A DNA stretch of 64,000 bases from Kappaphycus alvarezii (GCA_002205965.3 NADL03000462.1:1869001-1933000); one strand, 5' to 3'. Counted from the stretch's first letter, positions 11,351 to 22,099 are shown. Made by a program: numbers and translations. The notes: generated from the sequence alone by a model not told the origin.

Positions 11351-12462
11351 ATAATGTACATCTTACCTGGCCTCGGCTGGATGGATAACAGGGTAGCAGC
11401 AGAGAGCAGGGGGAGGGTGTAATCTAGAAGCTCCCATTGGCTATGCGCGTGACGAGTTTTTGTCAGGACGCTGATGCCAATGACGCTACTTTCGGGGCAG
11501 ATTGGGGTCGTGGCTAGCAGCTAGAACCATCGGGAGGGCTTACGTTCCGGGCCTGCGGCAGTATCACGTGGGATGCACCGTGCACCCCGTGCGACGGCGG
11601 CCTCCTTGATGCGCGGAGATGGATGGAGGCTATCTCCTTGAAGTGGCGCAATAGGCCGAGCTGGAGCAGGGTGGAGGGCACGAAGGTGTGCGATTGTGCC
11701 AGGGCCATTGATATCATTCAGCGGGGCATCTGGAGGGAGCGCCTAGCCTTGCCAGAGCGGGCATTACCACAGAGTGCTTCCGCGCGGCGGGACCGCTTGG
11801 CAGGGCAAGAGGGAGGGAGAGAGCAAGTGTTGGGGCCGTTGCTGGCCAGCCACTCAGCTCGGGCTTGGTGCGCAGAGAGGGCATCAGGCCAGAGGACGCC
11901 CCATTGGGAGCCAGTATGGGCGCGCCGAGGCCGTCCGCGCAGGGCGGCCCGCTGCCCTTTCCCATTATACCAGCCTTCCTCCACACGCAGGTTGCGACAA
12001 ATGACTGCGGTATGCAGCATATGCAAGTGCAAGAAGGCGAGACAGCTGGCCTCGTCTCCGCGTGCATTCGCTGCGGCTTGGATCAACTTGATGAAGAGTG
12101 GGACGAACTGACTGAGGAAGCTGGAAGGGATGTCTTGAAAGATATCTGCCTCGCGATACGGGGTGCGGAGGATGTCTTGAAAATTTGGTAGGGGATAGGA
12201 GGACGGGGAGGAAGGTTAATCGGGGTGCGATCTACGGCGTGTCCCCCAGACGGATGATGTACAGAAGATGCATGGGGGTTACCGAGAGAAATGCGGAGCT
12301 CATGCGGACTTGCCGGGTGCGGCGCTGTCCACGGCCTGCGTCAATGGACGCGGAGTGGCAGGCGCAAGCGGAGCCAGCATGATAGCGTCGGGAGGCGGCC
12401 CGAGATCTGCCGCCGGCACCGGCGCTGTCGACGGAGACCGCGTCATTAAGGTGTCTACGCGG

Positions 12463-12888
12463 TCATCTTCGGCTGCAGACAGTGCGACGCGCTGCGGACA
12501 TCGGCGCTAGGTCATCGCCGGCGGGGAACCTGGGGACACACCGGAGTGCGTGGGTGAGGTTGGCCCGTCCGTTATGACCTCGGGTGGGGGGGGTCGTGGG
12601 GTGGGGAGGCACGGCACGCTTGCTTCCCTTAGTGTGGGAAGCAGGAGTAGCTGCAGCGGCAGCGGGCGAGGAAAGGGCTGCAGGAAGGGCACTTTCGGCA
12701 GCCGAGGCACCGGTGGCTTGGGGGGACGGGGCCTGTTGGACGGGAGAGGCGCTGCGGGGGAGCGACCTGAGCGGGGGCTTGCGGAGGCTTGTTGGTCCGG
12801 CGGGCTTGGGCGAGTCATCGGCTTCGGAGATGCCACTGGCTTGGTGTAGAAGGTCAATGGCGAAAGTGTTTCGGACATATGGTGCCAC
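12463..12888 (-). pseudogene. Pro/Ala-rich linker frame, probably LINE-derived
   Basis: The 141-codon frame starts with MAPYVRNTFAIDLLHQASG and continues with a Pro, Ala and Ser-rich stretch resembling a disordered linker. An overlapping frame on the same strand has similar composition, so which frame was coding is uncertain. It lies directly downstream of the 209-codon frame at 13013-13642. Confidence 0.35.
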
Positions 12889-13012
12889 CCTAGAGCGGAT
12901 GGCCGTGGTTTGAAGGCGGTGAGCCTCTTGGCGGAGCCGGGTGACGACGCCTTGAGCGGCGAAGATCTAGGGCGGCGGCCGTAGTGGAGATCTCCTGCGC
13001 CTGCGTAGTCCT

Positions 13013-13642
13013 TTAGAGATCAGGGAAGGTCCTCTTGAGGTGAGCCACTATCTTTTGAACTTGCTCGCGTGCGGCAGCGGGAAAATAAAGGCACGCTCCT
13101 TTGCCAACACGAGGCATAAGGACATGCGGCGGTAGGGGGGTGTCGGCGAGCCATGCAGCCTGACAGAGGCGACTGTGTGCCGTCTCGAAGGACTGGAAGG
13201 AATGGTCGCAGGTGGGCGAAATGCCCATTTGCATAAGGTGGGGCGCTGGGGAGCTCATCGGCTCCGGATCTCCGGTCCTTGGGTCGAGGCGGCGGTGGGT
13301 TGAGGAGATGCGGGCGAGTAGCTTGCGGGCGCAGGCGAGAGTGGCGGGGTCAGCGTCGGCCGGTTGGCCAATGGGCCTCTGAGCTGCAGGGAGGCTCATG
13401 ACCTCAGCACCAATCGGATCTGTGATGCGTGGAAGCTGCACAGAGTCAAGCGGGAGCAAAGTGGTTGAGGAAGCAGGACGCGGAGTTAGCCGTGATGCGA
13501 CTGCTGCGTAGGATGCATTCACCCATGGCGAGCGCGGCAACGGGCGGAGAGCGCGCGGTGAAATGGAATGGGGGTTCAGGGGGAATTGGAGGGCATGATA
13601 AAGTTTGGGTGTGGTGCTTTGCTGCATTAGTATCGAGGTCAA
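13013..13642 (-). pseudogene. Putative N-terminal LINE protein segment
   Basis: A 209-codon open frame contains IGEAxx-like and PHVLMPRVGKGACLYFPAA segments followed by REQVQKIVAHLKRTFPDL at its end. It is rich in Ala, Pro and Leu. I recognise no catalytic or zinc motif. It is followed at a short distance, in another frame, by a Pro/Ala-rich frame (12888-12463), which suggests one longer protein broken by a frameshift. The frame has no clear host-gene resemblance. It could be the N-terminal DNA-binding or linker part of a LINE polyprotein. Confidence 0.4.
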
Positions 13643-13742
13643 GTGAAGGAACCGACTTCGTACAATATGTTGCTACTGTAGCTAAGTGCTAACCAGGTGG
13701 TCCACGTCGGCCACGTGCATCGCGTTTTTGGGACCTTGTTTT

Positions 13743-13757
13743 GTATAGTATAAATAC
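13743..13757 (+). promoter_or_regulatory. TATA-like box upstream of the permuted tRNA-like unit
   Basis: The sequence GTATAGTATAAATAC lies about 25-35 bp before the paired leader segment at 13780. An upstream TATA-like element is common for tRNA genes in several algae and plants. The same 13 bases TGTATAGTATAAA recur near 43148 without a tRNA. Confidence 0.4.
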
Positions 13758-13800
13758 CGTCGTTCCAGCTATCTTTGCTGAGCGGGGCCAGCACAGCAGC

Positions 13801-13907
13801 AAGCTGAAGTTTCGGGTTCGATTCCTGCATCTGGTCGCAGACGGATATCCCGGCGGGCGTACTCGATCGTAGCGCCTGTGGTCAAATGGTATGATATCAG
13901 CCTTCCA
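13801..13907 (+). tRNA. Possible circularly permuted tRNA-Gly(UCC): 3' half 13801-13839, spacer 13840-13871, 5' half 13872-13907
   Basis: The 5' half has acceptor strand GCGCCTG (13872-13878), T8 and a D-stem GTCA/TGAT that pairs fully. Its D-loop contains GG, anticodon-stem strand TCAGC is at 13897-13901, and CTTCCA carries T33 and anticodon TCC (13904-13906). The sequence after it cannot supply a 3' half. The missing 3' half lies upstream. AAGCTGA includes GCTGA (13803-13807), pairing perfectly with TCAGC, and is followed by a 4 nt variable region. The T-arm has canonical loop TTCGATT (13817-13823) with 4 of 5 stem pairs. The acceptor strand TGGTCGC (13832-13838) pairs at 6 of 7 positions, two of them wobbles, followed by A73. 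Defects are three extra bases (13829-13831) and one acceptor mismatch. Leader GAGCGG (13780-13785) pairs with trailer CCGCTC (13919-13924 region). It may be a pseudogene. Confidence 0.5.
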
Positions 13908-13928
13908 GCAAGGCTCTCCGCTCTCGAA

Positions 13929-13934
13929 TTTTTT
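13929..13934 (+). terminator. T6 run, possible RNA polymerase III terminator
   Basis: Six consecutive T residues follow the trailer of the permuted tRNA-like unit by a few bases. This is the length expected of a pol III terminator. Confidence 0.45.
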
Positions 13935-13984
13935 ACGACTTTGCCTTTGTCAATCCTTTTTTCATATGACTCCCAAATTTTGGA

Positions 13985-14900
13985 GTGTGCACCGATTGAC
14001 GACTGATCGACTATTCAGTTAAGAGCGAACTGGATTGACCAAGTCGGTCACGTGCAATTGGGTTCGCGCAACAGGATGGCCATAGCAACCGACGACCAAA
14101 AGGCGCAACTGCTACGCGCGTGGATGACCGTGCGAATAGTAGCGTATGAGGTGAGGCATTTCCTGGCATCACGAGGTAAAAACTCTTCGATAAACAAGTC
14201 TCCGGAGAAGTGACACCGAGGGAATCAAAAGCCAAGGGCTGGAATCGGAAGCCCGGGTCGCGGAAGGGCTGGAAGGGAAGCACCACGCGCCTTGACAGCT
14301 TGCGTTGGTGTGTGAGGGCGGCAGCCCCAACGGCGACTTGCGTCGCTTTCGTGAATGAGGAGTGCTTCAATGGGGACGTCACGAGGACGTTACATGCAAT
14401 GTGCCGATCCGGGAGGCCAGCTTCAGGGTCATGGGGTGGTTGCACGAGGAGGATGTCGGGTGGCCTAAAGTGCATACCAGGGTCAAGATTATCAACTTCA
14501 AACTCATAGTCCAGGCCGCGGAGCAGAAAACGTGCCTCGTGCCTCGCGAACAAGCTGCGGACGGAGTTGTGGCGGTGAATGCGTCCAACCTGTGATACGC
14601 AGCGGTCTGCGGCATGGGCAGCGTGGAGATCGGCAGCACGTCCTGCTGCCAGTGGTGGCATTTCAAGGGCAACGAGTCTGTGTAGACTGGGACACTGAGG
14701 TGCCTGTGCAGCGTAATGCTGCAGCGCTCCGACGAAACCTTCTTCGCTGTGGTGGGATGCTTTCGCACCACTCGCGGTAGACCAACACTGTTCGCTCATA
14801 AAGCGGCGAGACTCGTCCAAAGTAACGGCACTTCCTCGTTGGAATGAGTTTTGGGCGAATCTTGGTGCCACAGCAAGCAAATAGCACACACAATGTAATT
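13985..14900 (-). mobile_element. LINE 3' fragment with restriction-like endonuclease domain
   Basis: The frame 15042-14011 contains, from about 14640 down, HAADRCVSQVGRIHRHNS, a stretch with FRPPDILLVQPP, then CNVLVTSPL and FRFQPLAFDSLGV. These align with the zinc finger, RH, PD and D-x-x-V motifs and the tail of the LINE at 16023-17111. The 3' end DNA (13985-14300) is alignable with 15989-16300, so both LINEs share a 3' terminus. The catalytic PD is kept, but the expected second Asp of YDITV is Asn here. Protein sequence above about 14900 in this frame is antisense to the neighbouring plus-strand LINE and is not real. Confidence 0.75.
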
Positions 14901-14904
14901 TACC

Positions 14905-15800
14905 GTGCGTGGTGAGACCCGGCATCAAAACGGTTCTGGCAAGATGATAACTGGGAGCGCTCTCCACGGCCTGCCTCACACTCCGACTCGGAGATCCAGC
15001 GTCGCATCCGCCGCCACACCCGCCTGGACACACCCGCCGCATCCTTCCTTACAGGCCATCCGTCTGCGGTCCACCGCACATCCGATGCAATGTGGTCCGT
15101 CATGCTGCGCCGCCACCCAGAAATTCGCGCCTTCAACGAAACCACGCCCCTGGGCTGCGCAAACTCATGGACGACCTCGGGCACCACTCTTCCGATCTAA
15201 CAAAGGCCTTGGCTGGGACAACCACCACAAGGCGTTGTACCGCTTGCTCGGCAAGCAACTATTTTCTGCCGCGGGACTTGGCGTGCAGTACGAGGTTCCA
15301 CACCTCCTACCCGGACTTAACTCGCGTCCAGTGGTCCTCGATACAAGGCATCACGATGGACGCCCCACGCCGGCTCCCCTCCCCGTAGCGTACGACGTTG
15401 CGGTTCCCCTTCCAGAGGACAGCCGTGCGCGTGGGAGCGAAGGCTGCGGGGACGGTGGCCCTGGCAGCAGAAAAACGAAAGATGGCCGAACTGGCGAGGA
15501 AATTGGCAGTACTCCCCAGAGAGGCACTCCCTGGACGTTCGCGACTCGGCTGGACATTTGTGCCCATAGGTTTCGATTCGCTGAGATCCCCATCTGACAC
15601 ATCGAACCCCAGATGCACAAAGCGGCAGCTCTCCTGGGAGAGTGAAACGTCGCCTGTACCGGAAATCAAGCTACGCAATCCGGGCCACGTATGCCGCATC
15701 GATAATTTGCTGCGCCCCGCAACACGCAGGGTTTTCCCTCCCAGTAGCCACCTAGTGTCCTCATGACCCTGCATGTTGCAAGTACATAACCATAGCCGAA
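14905..15800 (+). mobile_element. LINE 3' fragment on the plus strand, degenerate
   Basis: From about 14985 the translation, in changing frames, matches the LINE at 16023-17111. RRHTRLDTPAASFLTGHPS and MWSVMLRRHPEIRAFNET are in one frame. KGLGWDNHHKALYRLLGKQL, GVQYEVPHLLPGLNSRPV and LPVAYDVAV follow in the frame 14905-15597. The zinc finger is damaged by a deletion, and the PAD acid of the endonuclease is lost (RPVVLD). Homology fades near 15800. It faces the minus-strand LINE at 13985-14900 tail to head, so the two are an inverted pair of different insertions. Confidence 0.75.
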
Positions 15801-15987
15801 GTAAACCAGCACACAGCATGTCGATTCCGGAGAATCTGCTTCCCCCGGGAATACTTATCAGTCGCTAAGCAAATTACGCCTATTCTCCGTAATCCTTACT
15901 GCAGCTTTGATGCTACCGTAGCTATGGGGGTTTGTGCTTTATCAATAGGCTTTGGAAAGAAATCGTTTACTCTTTTTACTTATCTTG

Positions 15988-17725
15988 AGTGTACACCGAC
16001 TGACCGACTATTCAGTTACGAGCTAACTGGATGGACCACATCGGTCACGTGCAGTGGGGCCCGCGATATGATGGCCATAGCCACCGACGACCACAAAGTG
16101 CAACTGATATGCTGGTAGATGCGTGTGCGAATCGTAGCGTCCGAGGTGTGGCATTTCGTGGCTACACGTGGCACAAACTCTTCGATAAATAATGCGGTAT
16201 CCGGAGAAGGGGCACCGAGGGAGTCGAAGACCAGAGGTTGGAATCGGAAACCTGGGTCTCGGGAGGGCAGAGAGGGGGGGACCAGGCGCCTTGACAGCTT
16301 GCGCTATAGGTCCTGGATCTTGCGATGGTGCATGAGGGCGGAGGGGGAGGCAAACATCTGCATATTGCGGGCTACGACCAATCGCTGAAGCTGCACAGGT
16401 GGACCAAATGGCATAGCTCAGCTTTTGATAAAGCCGAAATGACACCTTCGCCTTACAGCTTCCGCTACGGGCCGCGATGGCAGCCGCATACTCGTCGACC
16501 AACTTGGATGTGGTCTCCGACGAGCATCCCAGGGAATCAAAGGCTAGCGGGACAAACTTCCAGCCGAGTTGCGGGCGTCCAGGTGAAGCATGGCCAGGAA
16601 TGGCGGCGATTTTGGTCGCGAAGTTCCTCAGTTTTTGTCGTTCCACCGCATTGGGGGCAGTGCGCACTTCCCGGGCTCCCTTGGATAGGAAGCACTGTTG
16701 GAAAGGTGAGGAGACTGTGATGTCATAAGCAACCGGGAGAGGGGGCGTCGGGTTTTCCGGAGAGGTAGTTGGGTGGACGAGGATGTCGGCAGGTCGGGCG
16801 TCCAGTCCGGGAAGTAAATACGGGACTTCGTAGTGGACGCCAGCTCCAGCGGCTTCGAACAGGTCTTTGCCGAGCACTTTTGCCACTGCTTCGTGGCGGT
16901 TCTTCCAACCGAGACCTTTGGTACACAGGTCAGCGGCATGGTCGCCGAGGTGGTCCATAGGCGTCTTACATTCCGCGCAGAGGAGCGGGGCAGTTTCGTC
17001 GAAGGCGGGAACTCCCAAGTGGCGACGCAGCATCACCGACCACACATCGTCGTATATGTGGGTGACCACAGATGGATGGGCAGTGAGGAATGCCGCAGCA
17101 GATGTGTCCAAAAAAGCGTTACGGCGGATGTGTTGACGAATTTCGGGTTCAGAGTGCGACGAGGGGTACGGGAATCGCGACCAGTGTTCATCTTTCCAAA
17201 AGTATTTAACGGACGACTCACACCAGGCCTGATATGAGATATTGGTTGTATTATCAAGCTGGGACGCGAGGGTAGCCGCTGTAAGTGCGTGTGGGAGGCC
17301 TCCATGTTGCGCGGAGAATGACGGCTAGAGGCGTTGGAAAATGTGAATAGATGTTGATCCGCTTCCGCGCACGTGAGTAAACGGGAGTCAGCGGCCCCAG
17401 TGTCATGTTGGTGTTCCACCTGTGCGGAATCTATGAGGCTAGCTGCGTATGCAGCAACATTCAGCGTGGCTAATGGCGTGAATTCGTGACTGCCATAGCG
17501 GAGAGGTAGGGTAACCTGTTGGCGCACCGTGTCCGTCATCGGTACATGATTTCACCGCGAGTAAAACCGCATCTGTTCTGTATCAAATTGTTTTGCGATG
17601 GCGGTTGTCGTGCTGGGCGGCGTTAGCTTGACTACATGCCGTAGGTTGCATGCAAAGGCACAAACTCGTTGTAGATGGAACCGGACCCGCGCATCCCCGA
17701 TCCCGTCAACCAGCGTCAGTGTCAA
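15988..17725 (-). mobile_element. LINE 3' portion: reverse transcriptase thumb, CCHC finger, restriction-like endonuclease
   Basis: This is the best LINE copy in the window. From about 17725 down it reads DARVRFHLQRVCAFACNL, equivalent to the region after the reverse transcriptase palm at 23700. The frame 17539-17150 follows with VTLPLRYGSHEFTPLATL and AAYAASLIDSAQVEHQ, the thumb. A frameshift near 17120 leads to the 362-codon frame 17111-16023. The element is 5'-truncated: no palm motif is left. Its 3' end coincides with that of the LINE at 13985. Confidence 0.82.
16023..17111 (-). pseudogene. LINE C-terminal protein with CCHC zinc knuckle and restriction-like endonuclease
   Basis: Residues 30-65 hold MLRRHLGVPAFDET, then LLCAECKTPMDHLGDHAADLC, a Cys-Cys-His-Cys zinc pattern. 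GWKNRHEAVAKVLGKDLF supplies the conserved Arg-His, then come EVPYLLPGLDARPADILV and VAYDITVSSPFQQC. In R2-type LINEs the C-terminal endonuclease has RH, then (K/R)PD and a distant D in DVxV; here these are RPAD and YDITV, with Glu in YEVP between. This is the nuclease that nicks the target for target-primed reverse transcription. After about residue 240 the frame leaves conserved sequence and runs through 3' DNA. The frame is open for 362 codons but lacks its own start and the upstream polymerase. Confidence 0.75.
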
Positions 17726-17734
17726 CTTGGTGGT

Positions 17735-17763
17735 ACAGGTACAACTGTATGTACAGTACCTGT
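17735..17763. repeat. Short inverted repeat
   Basis: ACAGGTAC and GTACCTGT flank ACTGTATGTACAGT-like sequence, so two nested inverted repeats overlap. It lies between the 5' truncation of the minus-strand LINE and transposase copy A, and may mark the left end of that element. Confidence 0.5.
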
Positions 17764-17949
17764 ACTTACGTAGCTAGGGTAGTACGAGACCCCCCTATCA
17801 ATGAGGGAGGGATATCTGAAAGAGCCAATAGTTTCCGAAATGACTCAGTCATTCCCAAAAAGACTGCCTCACCAAAAGCTAAAACCCATTATAACTACCA
17901 CATCACTCACCGGTTGCCCACATTGATCGCCCAACACACAACCAGGATC

Positions 17950-19264
17950 ATGGCCACACCCTCCCAATCCCAATTTCCCCTCACCCAGCTCCCTGCCCCA
18001 GTGCCTAGCCAAAACCATGCAACAAACGCCCTCCAAATTTTAGCGGATGTCACCGTGGAGCGCGACGCACAACTCAGCCACTTCAGTGACTTTGACGACC
18101 CCCCCATAGATGAGGAATCCACGTCCCCCCTGCCCATTTTTCGATGTTTTCAATGAGGCAGGAGGATCCAAAGCCATTCACGACATGACTAACTTCGACG
18201 CATCGGAGTTCAGCACGGTATGGGGCAGCATATCAGACATGGTCAACGAGAACTACAACGTCGGGCCAGGTCGAAAATCACAGTACAGTGGAAAGGATAT
18301 GCTAATCATGATGCTCACTACCCTCAAGTACGGAGGGGCATGGGAAATTGTGGCTAAAGTGTTTGGCTTGAAGGGCCCAACGTTTGAAAAGATGGTGACC
18401 AAGTTTATCGACATCGTCAGCAAGCCTCTGTATGTGGGGTTGGTCGAACGAAGTGTGTCTTTGTTTCCGTTTGGTGATTTATTACGGGATGGGAAGAGGT
18501 TTAGGCATTTTCCAGCTGCAAGATACGCAACAGATGTAACGTTTCAACAAGCAAACCGGCCGAGCGGTAACATCCAGGAAGGCAAGGTGTACTTCAGTGG
18601 TAAGCATAAATTGTACGGTTTCAAGGTCGAGGTTAGCGTCCTCTCCAACGGTCTCGCTGTGAACTGTACAAAGCATTACCCAGGGTCTATTTCAGACCTT
18701 GAGATTTTTCAGCGCAACGTCGACTTTCATAAATAAGCTCTGAAGAAATCCGCTGCTGAATGGAGCATACAAGGCATTGGACCGCTTTCTGGGGAGTATC
18801 CGGAGCTCTGGGCAGTTTTGATGGATAAAGGGTATCACGGCGACGCTGAGATCACGAGAGCTATCACGCCTAAGAAAAAGCCAAGGAATCGGTCGTTGTC
18901 GAGAGAAGAGGAGGGGCTGGAATAGCAGAATTGTGTCGGATAGGATTATTGGGGAATACTTTTTTGGGAGGCTTTGTATGCTATGGGGGTTGATTGGGAC
19001 AAAGTGGCGCTGGAAAGAGGACCGATATGATTATGTATTTGAGCTTTGTGCTGCTCTTACCAACGTCCACATTCAGATGCATCCTCTCCGGTCTGAGTAT
19101 GGGACGCATCACAGGCGTGTAAAGAAGAGGCTGTACTCCATCGAGGAGGAAATCTGCAGGAAGCGCCATCGTGTGCAGGAGCAGTACCGCACTAAACGGC
19201 GTAGACGCATTGAATTACAGTTCCGTAATGTTGAGTTTAAGGAACGAGAGGTCGAATCTGAGTA
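17950..19264 (+). pseudogene. DDE transposase, PIF/Harbinger-like family, copy A
   Basis: The ATG at 17950 opens an N-terminus with NALQILADVTVERDAQ and an acidic stretch. A one-base shift near 18135, in a run of C, moves the reading into FDVFNEAGGSKAIHDMTNF. Then come NYNVGPGRKSQYSGKDMLIM (DNA-binding-like region), GPTFEKMVTKFI, the core YATDVTFQQANRPSGN, VYFSGKHKLYGFKVEVSV, GSISDLEIF, LMDKGYHGDAE and the C-terminal LTNVHIQMHPL. The likely catalytic acids are in YATDV, ISDLE and MDKGY. Stops at 18734 (TAA) and near 18922 (TAG) and a further frameshift there break the gene. The protein family is DDE superfamily endonuclease; element family naming is by overall resemblance. Confidence 0.88.
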
Positions 19265-19900
19265 GTTATTTGAATAAAATTCGTTGAATTTGTTTCTGAA
19301 TATTTGAACCAATCATTTAGTAAATTATTCTTTACCATAGAATAACGCATAGTGATTTATTTATCATCCCATCCTCACATGCTATGGCTTACTACATTAC
19401 CTTTTTTATTAGTAAATTTTCAGTGACTAAATCGTTGAATAATCACCCAGTCTTTGGGAGAGAGACCTACCGTACATAGTATTTTCTGTACTTTAGAGTA
19501 TTGTGTGAAGGGTGTCCGCTTTAGGATGTGGTTTCGCCCCGTAGATGAGCGGGGGCGAGAGCCAAATCTCGGCCAATTGGTTTCTGTTATACCAAGTGTT
19601 GGATCTCGAGATTGGTTAGGTGTCGCAGGACTTAAGTCAAGAGTTTGGGGGCGGAGGGGACGGTGTAACTGTCGAAGCACACCAGAAGGTTGGAGGTCAA
19701 GTACTGTAGTAGGTGGTGACAAAGGAAAGATACACTCAGCACTGTAAGCACATTTGCTGGAAGGTAGGCTGTAATGGTGAAGCCTGCAAAAGGCACTGTA
19801 GAAGCACAATATAACGTGCGGTAGGAAAATAGGGACAAAGAGAGAACGGAAAAAGAGAAAGCACTCATTAACAAAAACCACGCATCACCTGATGTCACGA
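19265..19900. other. Spacer and possible 5' region of gypsy lineage 2
   Basis: 19448-19475 (AGTCTTTGG followed by GAGACCTA) resembles 27344-27368, which lies downstream of transposase copy B, so it probably belongs to the end of the copy A element. The remainder, up to 19900, precedes the gag of the second gypsy lineage and may be the rest of its LTR or leader. No LTR partner was found. Confidence 0.4.
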
Positions 19901-19926
19901 CTCCAAAAACAAAAACAACACCATCA
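19901..19926 (+). repeat. 26 bp direct repeat, left copy
   Basis: CTCCAAAAACAAAAACAAC is followed by ACCATCA. The same 26 bases with one difference are found at 22956-22981, flanking the remains of gypsy lineage 2 exactly. Confidence 0.85.
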
Positions 19927-21830
19927 TGGTACTCTTGCGACAGAGTGACTCCAAAAAAGCGGCATCCTCTAGCAGAACCAGAGTCAGAATGTTCGGCCGA
20001 CAACAAGATGTACTTCGTTTCTTCTTTTATCTGGAAAACGTTGTCATGGGTGGAAAAGAAGATGGTGAGAGAAGCTTTGAGTTACTCGCCAATCTTGACG
20101 GTGAAGCCTTTGAGTACTTCTATGGATTCACTGAAGATGGACAGATCACGACGGAAGGTTTGGACTCCGAGAAGGTTAAGAAGTCATTGATTGAGCGCTT
20201 TGAAATACGAGAGGAGCCACAGGATTTCGTTCGAAAGGCCATGTCCGTGAGACTGGACAAGGACGAGCTTTCAACTTCTCGACACAAAGTAGACTCTTTG
20301 TACAACAAAACAGAGGTCAACGAGGAGGCAAAGTTTGGCCTCTTGCGCAACACCGTGATGGAAATTACTGGACTGGCTGCGTTTTGTATCTACGGAAGCC
20401 CAGAAGACTACAAGACCTTGAAGAAAGTCGTGGAAGACTTCGACCGATACAAGAAGACATTTCAATCCGTCGACATCAACCAAAGCCGTCTCTTACTTCA
20501 CCCAAGCGACAGCATTGGTAAAGGGGAGGCTGTGTTGAAGCCGCAGAAAGGCACATCCCGTGATATCCAAATCAATGATGTGGAGGATAAGATCGACTCC
20601 CTGGCGGATAAGCTAGCAGATTTAACACTCGTGATCAAAAAGAGTCAGAAGAGGCAGACAAGTGGACAACCTAAAGGAAAAAGTCCCAGAGCTAGTCAGG
20701 CCGGATCGGAGAGAATCTGCGCTTATTGCAAGAAACCGGGACACAGTTCCAATAGATGATTCGATAATCCCAACATAGACAAGAAATGCTCTTCATGTGG
20801 AAAGATGGGCCATGTCGAGGAAAACTGTTGGTCACGCCTTCGCAAGGAAGGGAAAAGTGAAATCAATGTGATTGAGGAAACAAATAATGGCGGAAGTGAT
20901 GAAGCTCTGCTCAAGGGGCAAAGAAACAAGCAAGATGCCCAGATGAATCTCGTAATGTAAACTGATTCATCAGATGAAGAAGTGCTAGCAGTCAAGAGGA
21001 GTGCATACGGGCAACCGGCCCCAAAGCAGCAAAGAACTAGAGGTAAAGTACCTATTGGACCTTTTCTAAATCCCGGGGCAGCACTAAGAGCCAAGAAAAC
21101 GGTGGCAGCCAAGAACACCAAAAAGAAACGGAGTTCAAAGAAGAGCAAGAAGACCTATCTAACCGAACAGGCGCCGAAGTACGAAGTGATTACTGAGCTG
21201 GCGAATGCATCTTCTGGGCTTACGTTCGGACAGCTCCTACGAGGGGACGCGGTGGAAGCTAGATCCGAGATGGTAAGGCTTCTGGATGATAGGACCTCCC
21301 AGAAAGTGAATGTGTTAAATGCTGCAAACCGTCCGGTCGATCACGGCAGACGAGTTTTGAAGCTAGGCCGTATCCAGGTATTCGGTATGACAGTTCAGTC
21401 TCTACTTGATTCGGGAGCAGTAAGTAATGTATTGTCCAAGGATATTGCTGACATATGAGCAGTATCTCTCGAGGGAACAAAGAAGAACATCACAGTGGCT
21501 ACGGGTGCCACATCTGCTGTTGCAGGTATCCTGAGGGATGTTCCTGTCACTTTAGACGAGGTGACAGTAAAACTGGACTTCCTGGTACTCAGAGACTCAC
21601 CTTTCGATGTCGTTATTGGAGACTCATCAATGGAATCTCTTAAAGGAAGACTGGATCTTGGAGAAAGGGTAGCTCGACTCAAAATAGAAGGGGAAAATAT
21701 TCAAATTCCCTTGAAACCTGGTTATAAGCGTCAAACAGGCCCGAAGAGCGAGAAGGATAGCGAGAACTTTACCTCAGCATCTTCAGCTGTCCACTTCTCC
21801 AGCTCCGAATCTGAAAGTGAAAAAGGATAG
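19926..21830 (+). pseudogene. Ty3/gypsy lineage 2 gag-protease
   Basis: One frame runs for 635 codons with three internal stops (TGA 20757, TAA near 20958, TGA near 21456). The first 200 residues resemble a retrotransposon gag, with LANLDGEAFEYFYG, then a coiled-coil-like DKIDSLADKLADLTLVIKK. Two zinc knuckles follow. The first is CAYCKKPGHSSNR with TGA where the last Cys belongs (20757-20759). The second is CSSCGKMGHVEENC, intact. Protease follows with VQSLLDSGAVSNVLS, the Asp-Ser-Gly active site, then ITVATGATSAV and FDVVIGDSSMES. There is no close similarity to the gag of the 13.5 kb element, so this is a separate lineage. Confidence 0.88.
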
Positions 21831-22099
21831 CCAGAATATGTAATCATGATCGAGGATGAACTAATAAGGAGTTCAAAAACAAAAGACGACTTTCTTTAGG
21901 AGAAGCTTAAGCACGTGGAGGAACTCCACCGCAACCATATCTATGAGATAATAAGCACAAGCGGCGTTATGGAATCCTCTTTGTACGACTTGAAGCAGGC
22001 AGAAGTTCCTACCGAGCACTCATTTGAGCTCAAGGATGAAAATCCCATCGCTCTCCGAGGGTATCTTCTATCACCGCGGGAAAATAAGATCGTGAGAGA

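Larger units (their letters stand above)
11351..13690 (-). mobile_element. LINE 5' portion (region upstream of reverse transcriptase), degenerate
   Basis: The segment is GC-rich and reads on the minus strand from about 13690 down. It holds three successive frames: 13642-13013 (209 codons), 12888-12463 (141 codons, rich in Pro, Ala and Ser) and 12086-11718 (122 codons). The last contains a stretch with EASCLAFLHLHMLHTAVICR, which resembles the conserved segment preceding the reverse transcriptase in R2-like LINEs. No reverse transcriptase motif is reached before homology is lost near 11350. The assignment to a LINE rests on composition, orientation and the surrounding LINE fragments, so it is moderate. 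Confidence 0.5.

Noticed and set aside
11714-12913. Several overlapping long frames on both strands
   Set aside because: GC-rich DNA has few stops; most are compositional shadows of the presumed minus-strand LINE sequence.
13770-13840. Ordinary tRNA with D-arm GCTGAGCGGGGCCAGC and the T-arm at 13813-13827
   Set aside because: The D-arm pairs, but the intervening segment gives no proper anticodon arm and no acceptor strand matches; the permuted reading pairs far better.
14011-15042. 343-codon open frame as one protein
   Set aside because: Only the part below about 14800 matches LINE protein; the rest is antisense to the plus-strand LINE fragment.
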